A DNA stretch of 64,000 bases from Seriola aureovittata (taxonomy: Eukaryota; Chordata; Actinopteri; Carangiformes; Carangidae), in contig NC_079365.1 in NCBI RefSeq assembly GCF_021018895.1, positions 20,173,501-20,237,500 on the forward strand, read 5' to 3'. The first letter of the stretch is position 1. The number at the start of each line of letters is the position of its first letter. Below are positions 58,201-64,000 of the stretch, piece by piece. The notes beneath the pieces were generated by a model that was not told the origin of the DNA, searched no databases, and saw only the letters and a list, made by a program, of their open reading frames with translations. The translations under genes were made by a program, and so were the position numbers.

Positions 58201-60400
58201 ATGGTAGGTTGTATCCCTGAGTATGATTGACGTTGGGTTATCTGTTTTCCGCTCAAAAGGCGCCATGAGTAAACATGTTCACATAAACAGTGGTATCTCC
58301 CCTTTCTTCTGTGATATTGTCTCATCATTCAGCAGTGAAAGGATGAAAAGGCTCATCTCTTGCCTTGAACACGGAGGTGAGGAACGAAGAAGGCGGACTG
58401 CTGGGTATTTAAGTCTTGCCTCCGTGGCCACTGGCCACTCCCTGGTGGCGCCCTGTGGGTTGGGAAATAGCAAGGAGGCGGGAGGAGTCAGCCAGGGTGG
58501 AGGAGAAGAGACCCCATCACAGTCACACACTGGCTGTAACCGCGCTGGGAGGAGAAAAATGGCTCGCTTGTGGGAGGGCTTTTATTATAGGGATGTATAA
58601 GGGGGCTGTCAGTGAAGCAGCACATGTGCCCATGTAAACAGGCCGGAGGGTGGAGTTCATCCTCAAGCCGGGCCTGCATCCACCCAACTCTGTCTGCAGT
58701 CAAACACAGATGTTTCATCAGTCTGTTTCTCCTAAAGCTATTTATCTCATTCATCCCCAACAGTACCCCTGCACAGTATAAGGACTAATAGTGTAATCTT
58801 TCATTATACAGTGCTTGGCTCCCAGTATACGGTCCTCTAACTTTGATTGAAAATTTGTTTACATCATTTGTTGAGCATGTCAGTTCATCCTGGAAGAAAC
58901 ATGCCTCCTCTGTTGCACGGTCTGAAGTTTCTTCCATTTTTTGGTGTTAGCTTTTTTGGGACTGGAGGGTCTACAGACAAAGGATGTCATGTTTTGTACA
59001 GCTTTTTAACCCCCTTGAGGCCAATTAGTGACATAATCCTGGGCTTCTTAAATAAAATTTTATTTCACCTGATTTAAATAAAAGTGACAAATATTACAAT
59101 GCAAAATACTCCATGACAAGAAATAGTCCTGCCTCGAAATTTCACTCAAGTAAAGGTATTTAAGCAGGAAAATGTAGGTAAAGGATCAAACATAAAATAA
59201 CTCATAATTCAGAAAATGGCTCATGTGATGGTCAAATATCATATTGCTGGATCATTAGTAGCATTAGCTCCAGGTGGAGCTAATTTTTCTTGTTTTATAT
59301 TCAGTTGAGTATGTTTTGTGTGTAAAAATCTGTAAAGTATCAAGTAAATAAAGCTGTTATATGAATATATTGGAGTAAAAAGTATTATCATTAATTTCCC
59401 TCTGAACTGTAGTGGAGTAGAAGCATTAAGTATTGAATTTGAAAGCTCACTTTTGTGTTGTTGAAAGGAAGAAGTGTTGTATAATTAAGGGAAGAATTGG
59501 GCTGATTGATTGATTTATTATCAGCAAAATGTATAAATTTTTTTTTAGCTATTTTAAAAGCCTTTGTGTCCATAATGCATCATATTGTATAAACTCATAC
59601 AATCTTAACCTGCAAACTGTACCTGTCAAATACAGTGGAGTAAAACGTACTTTATTTTCCTTTGAAATGTGGTAAAGTGGAAGTATGAAAGAAAGACAGA
59701 ATGACAGAAATGCTCAAGCAAAGTTGTACAATCTTCATAGTGAACTACAGAAAAAAACGCAGATGTTATTACTGACTTGTAACTGATCTGTAAGGATTTA
59801 GTAGGTCTTAATCATTAATAAACCCATTTGTTACAGCTTATAAACCCTTTATGGATGACCTAGCAGCAAAAAGTTTATCTGAAAGTTTATGGTCTATGAC
59901 CTGCTTCATGTACAAAACTATCACAGCGAATGATGATTGATACACATACTTAAGATACCTCAAATCAAAATGCATGACATTAGAGTATTGAAAGGCATTT
60001 TAAAGTTGTTTTCCTTCCTATTGGAGGTCACAGTTTGCCTACCAGACAAATAACATTGTTGTTGAGATTATAATCTTTTCAAATGTGTAGTCAACCTTTA
60101 CCTTCTGACATTTTCAGCAACAGCTTTCAGTCTGTCAGCTTTTGTTTCTGCAGGATGTGTCGCAGCTGCGTCCCGCGCTGATAAAACTGTTGTATTTCAT
60201 GATCAGATGCAAAGTCACTTCCTACAGTTAGCTCACACACCATCCCCTGCCAGGAGGATCCGCTCAGATGCAGCCTGACAAATGACCGGCGAGCATCTCT
60301 TCAGAGGAAATTACCCTGAAACTCGTCATCGTGCATTTATCATTGAAAACCCAGAGCAGGCTTGAAGCTGTTAGAAGGTTTGCTGAAGACTGCAGATTAG
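58200..60400. other. Intergenic region between sp1 and the TESPA1-like gene
   Basis: 58240-58680 is unusually GC-rich, with several frames open for over 200 bases, but I find no splice-supported or recognisable exon. From about 59040 it is AT-rich and holds a dispersed repeat. The last few hundred bases probably include the promoter of the next gene. Confidence 0.5.
59090..59690 (+). repeat. Dispersed teleost repeat, copy 1 ('ctcaagtaaa' family)
   Basis: 'ttcactcaagtaaaggta', 'ataattcagaaaa', 'ggatcattagtagcatt' and 'aggtggagctaattt' recur in the same order at about 63355-63690. 'ttccctctgaactgtagtgg' and 'ttcctttgaaatgtgg' are further family blocks. It is non-coding and its limits are approximate. 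Confidence 0.65.
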
Positions 60401-60481
60401 TTTCACACAGCTCGGCCCGCGACAACAGGAAACGAGAGAAAAAGCGCCACTGACGCAGAACTGAAACCTGCATCGGTGAAG
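60400..60481 (+). other. tespa1: Putative non-coding exon 1 of the TESPA1-like gene
   Basis: A good donor (gtgaag|gtaaag at 60481/60482) follows sequence with no downstream open frame. The first coding exon needs an upstream leader, since acceptor-like sites (61442 or 61464 region) precede its ATG. The 5' limit is unknown. Confidence 0.35.
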
Positions 60482-61509
60482 GTAAAGCTGCTTTTCTTCT
60501 GTTAACTGTTTTCGCTCTTAAGCTTTTCATAGCTGAAGTCTGAACAGGCATGTTTAATTCAACTGACAGTTAATACAACCTATAATAGACATTGAGAAGA
60601 TTATTTCTTATTAATATGGATGACATTATACAATGACAGACTTTATAATCGAAGGAAAAACTGGGAAATATTCATCTATATTTTCAGAAAGGTAGCCTAT
60701 ATAACCATAATCAGTATAAGTCATTTATGTCTTATGTATGATGCATGATCTATTCCTTAAAATTTTATTGATCTAAACTAACAGTTGTTTGGCTTGACTT
60801 ATATATTAGAATTACAGTAATAATTAATTAAATTTATGTTTTTATTAAAATGGATTTGCATAGATCTATCTGTCACTCTGTGTCTGTATTTGTCTTTGTA
60901 TATCTTCCCTCCTTAACCCAGTGTCACTTTACATGTTTCAGCTACCATCTATGTACTTTAGATATATCTTATTTTATGTTTATACTGCTGTATGCTCTTT
61001 ATTGCACAAGGGTTTTTATTCACCTGTACATGTTTCAAACTTAATATTTTTATTTTTTTGTCAGCTTTTTAAAGTTTTGTGAGACCTACAATACTCAGTA
61101 TTCATTTTAACTTTTTTTTTTTATTATTACACTTAAAATGACAAATTAACTTGGACTTAACCTTGAGGCTCAACGTCAGAGAATGTCATCCATTGTAACA
61201 TGTCTGTCTGAAAAAGAGTTGAACGTGTTTTATTAATTGTTTTAATGTCACACTGTAGTTTACTATTGGTCCAACTTGTCAAATAATGCAGTTTATGAGG
61301 AAGCAAAGCACACTCTCTAGGGAGGCTTTAATTTAAAAAATATATCAACACATAATAGCTCCAAACGATCATCGACTTCAATGTGAAAGTGGTATCTGTC
61401 TCAGCCCCTGAAAAAAAAGAAAACATATTGTCTGCATCACAGGCTCGGCCCTTGTGTCTCTGTAGCTTCAGTTTCACTATGTCCTCCCGGCTGTCTGTGA
61501 CTTGAGGCG

Positions 61510-63831
61510 ATGGAGAGCCCGTCCTCCACTGTGAGGCGGCGAGCCTGGATCAACAGCAGCCGACAGTGGCCCACTCTGGAGGAACTGGACCCCGAAGGGC
61601 CGCTGTGCAACCTCCCGTCTGCCTCCATAGCAGATGACGATGTCTTTTCCGATGGTAAGTGCAAACTAAGGAGAGTGTGAGAGATCCACCCACACATCTG
61701 TCCAAACAAATGATAAATTGACCCTGAGGGAAGTAGTGACGGATTTTGTGACCAGTTTATCAGAACTTCTTTTATTTCACATACATAAAATAAAAGAAAT
61801 TGCATAAATGATAAAATGTTGGATCACTTCTTCTTTTAGAGATGGCATAATTTACAGGATTACTTAAATGCAATCAGAGGTTCCACTTTTTCATAACATA
61901 ATATGTGCAAAGTTACTGTAGACAGGATGGGTGTTTGTTTAAACACTGATATAAGAACCTGCGGAGTTGTTTGTTTAATGAGGATTACTCATAAGCTAAG
62001 TGCTGCACATTTCCACAGGATGCTTCACAGGAAAGATTGAGAACTGGCTCCTGCGTTGTGGGTGAGTCAGTTTGCTTTACTACTTTTGTCTTTGCAAGAT
62101 GGATGTAAGATGATCTTTTTTGAGCACAGACTCTTGCCGGCTCTGAAGGACAAGGTGTCAGACACTGGAAACCGATTTAACAAACAAAAGCAAGTAGAAA
62201 GTGGAAACCTTCTGAGGTCAGGTTTTCCAGGAAGACAGCGCAGGAAGGTAGATGCTGTATTGTTTTCACCACAAGAGCCTAAGATGATGCATTTTTATAA
62301 TTCCATCGGAAATATACGCTTCTTTCATTTCTTAAAAGCCATAATATGAGACTGCTTCGAACTGACTTTTTCTGATGTTATCTAGGGCATGTCATTCACA
62401 ACACACAGCTTTTGGAGCTTGTGTTGGATATGTTAAAGATGTTTTTTCTCAGGATAGATGCAAACTTTTCAACCAGTCTTCCAGCCCTGAGGCTGTTACA
62501 CCAACAAATCACACAACCTAAGCTCTTTTCTCTAAATTTTATTGTGGTTTAAAATAATAGTTACTGAAATAACAGTTCCCTTTTCCTCTAATGGAACTGA
62601 TTGAAGGAAGGAGGTCAGCTCACAGAGACGTTATTTAACGTCTCCTGTATCAGTCATTGAAAAGTAAGCTGCACTGCTAGTAATCAGTGAGGTTCTACAT
62701 ACAGTGTGTGTGTGTGTGTGTGTGTGTGCGTGTGTGAGTGTGTGAGTGCGTGCGTGCGTGCGTGTGTGTGTGCGTGCGTGCTTGCGTGCGCGTGTGTGTG
62801 TGTGTGTGTCGGCATCTAAATGGCTCCTTACACTATGAAATAGTACACTAAAAACAGTGGTGTGATGGTTTTTGCATGCCGAGAAGTCGACAGGGAAACG
62901 ACCAAATTGGTTTGGAGGTGTTGACCATAGTTCTGCTCAGCATGTGAACATTTCTACAGGAGGAAGTTGACAGACTTCAGCAGCCTGTTAAGGGCTGATT
63001 AGAGAGCAGATGTGAATGATTCTCACAGTCATCCGCTGGAGATAGACTGCTATCATATGCAAACGCATTCACCTATTTGATAGAAGAAACATGCAGATAA
63101 TGCTGAATGGATATGTGTCTGTTGGTTTGTATATATGCATTAAATATTGAAATATGTTTGATAGGTCAGAGGCCTGCTCAGAGAATACTGGCCAGCTGAG
63201 TTTTGGTGAGTATGAACTGAAATAAAGCTTTGTCATGAATAACAACCTATCATTTACCACAAGTCAGTTTTGTAATTATACTAACTGTAAATGCAAATCA
63301 AATATAAACAGTTCAAATATACACTTTCCTTTTGTCTTTAACCCTGTTTCTGTAGAGGAAGTATTCAGATCCTTTACTCAAGTAAAAGTAGCAAGACTTG
63401 CGATATAAGCACAACACAACAAGTATATTAGCAAAATGTACTTACAGTATCAAAAATAAAAGAACACATAATTCAGAAAAATTGTCTGTGTGAGGGTCGT
63501 GCTATTAAATATCATAGTGGATCATTAGTAGCATTTTACTTACGTAACAGCTTGTCAAGGTGGAGCTAATTTAATCATCTTATATTTTGTAGAGTATATT
63601 AAGCTGAAGTATAACCTGTAACAGCGCATCATTTTTGATATGTTCTACCTCAAATTTAAGTACTAACTTAAGTACAGTACTTAGGTAAATGAACTTTGCA
63701 TTTCACACACTCAGAAATGAACATATAATGTGCAACTAGATATGAAAGTACTAAATCAATGACTGTCCTCTCTTCAGAGTCTGTGCTCAAAGCCAACAAC
63801 TTAGACGATGACCTGAGTCTTGGTGCTGATG
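61510..63831 (+). CDS. tespa1: TESPA1-like protein (KRAP/ITPRID family), 5' part
   Basis: Four phase-consistent coding exons, 61510-61654, 62019-62061, 63165-63205 and 63778-63831 (first 94 aa); the gene continues past the window. The reading is MESPSSTVRRRAWINSSRQW, DDDVFSDG, KIENWLLRCG, SEACSENTGQLSF and LDDDLSLGAD. The order RRAW...SRxW, DDVF, KIExWLxxCG, SExxGQ, DDLxLGA matches human TESPA1, a lymphocyte protein that binds IP3 receptors and supports T-cell-receptor calcium signalling. ITPRID2 shares the DDLSLGA motif but not the RRAW/DDVF start, so TESPA1 is the better call. Human TESPA1 is also on 12q13. The IP3R-binding core lies beyond the window, so the assignment rests on the N-terminus. 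Confidence 0.75.
62704..62809. repeat. tespa1: (GT)n/(GTGC)n compound microsatellite
   Basis: A long alternating purine-pyrimidine run with GT, GTGC and GAGT units in an intron of the TESPA1-like gene. Alternating GT/GC tracts can adopt Z-DNA. Confidence 0.9.
63355..63690 (+). repeat. Dispersed teleost repeat, copy 2 ('ctcaagtaaa' family)
   Basis: Begins 'gaggaagtattcagatcctt' and contains 'actcaagtaaaagtagc', 'ggatcattagtagcatttta' and 'aggtggagctaattt'. It ends near 'acttaagtacagtacttagg', just before the exon at 63778. Confidence 0.7.
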
Positions 63832-63836
63832 GTAAG

Positions 63837-63850
63837 TACACACACACACA

Positions 63851-63887
<37 letters not shown>
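63837..63887. repeat. tespa1: (CA)n microsatellite next to a splice donor
   Basis: A nearly pure CA run starts six bases after the exon end at 63831, directly after the gtaagt donor. Confidence 0.9.
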
Positions 63888-63890
<3 letters not shown>

Positions 63891-64000
63891 AAGGAAACTA
63901 ACAAAGCAGGAAATGTTCTTATAGGAAAATGAGGTGTGTATCATGCATGTTTTTTATTCTCTGCTCAAGCTCACGTTTGTTGAGTTTGTTACAGCGTTGA

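Noticed and set aside
62704..62809. Possible regulatory array or CRISPR-like repeat
   Set aside because: It is a simple GT/GTGC microsatellite with no spacer structure.
61510..63831. Assigning the last gene to ITPRID2 or ITPRID1
   Set aside because: They share the DDLSLGA motif, but the RRAW...SRxW, DDVF and KIExWLxxCG order matches TESPA1 better. A final decision needs the exons beyond the window.

Overview
The window is nuclear DNA of a bony fish, most likely a percomorph (spiny-rayed) teleost. The evidence is compact spliced genes with GT-AG introns, long (CA)n microsatellites, copies of non-coding repeat families that I recognise as common in percomorph genomes, and an intact amhr2 (a gene zebrafish lacks). 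All six complete genes and the one partial gene were assembled by hand from exons. Every exon set given keeps the reading frame across its junctions.

Layout: 1-3.4 kb, gene-free flank with repeats. 3.4-20.3 kb (+), map3k12 (DLK), with a TATA-type promoter, a non-coding first exon, 13 coding exons (942 aa) and a 2.3 kb 3' UTR. 20.4-32.3 kb (-), pcbp2, convergent with map3k12, with 11 shared coding exons plus two alternative terminal exons. 32.7-39.2 kb (-), a tandem duplication carrying two prr13 genes. 39.6-44.8 kb (-), amhr2 (11 coding exons). 46.4-49.65 kb (+), a CDCA7-family zinc-finger gene. About 50-57.5 kb (-), sp1 (six coding exons). 57.5-60.4 kb, intergenic with promoter-like boxes and repeats. 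60.4 kb to the end (+), the 5' part of a TESPA1-like gene that runs off the window.

The order sp1-amhr2-prr13-pcbp2-map3k12 matches the human 12q13 neighbourhood. The CDCA7-family gene inserted next to sp1 mirrors the human 2q31 pairing of CDCA7 with SP3, so it probably descends from the ancestral SP/CDCA7 linkage. These genes are neighbours by descent rather than one pathway: a neuronal stress MAP3K, an RNA-binding protein, two small proline-rich proteins, the AMH receptor of gonad development, a chromatin factor and a general transcription factor.

Best leads: (1) pcbp2 can end either in a short PCBP2-type tail or in a 147-residue low-complexity tail whose end looks like PCBP4; (2) amhr2 carries HGD instead of HRD in the kinase catalytic loop, and one of its exons seems to have lost its expected splice acceptor; (3) prr13 is tandemly duplicated with diverging tails and promoters, and a dispersed repeat lies at the end of each unit. 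I found no CRISPR array, rRNA, tRNA or intact transposase, and nothing resembling a new multi-gene system.
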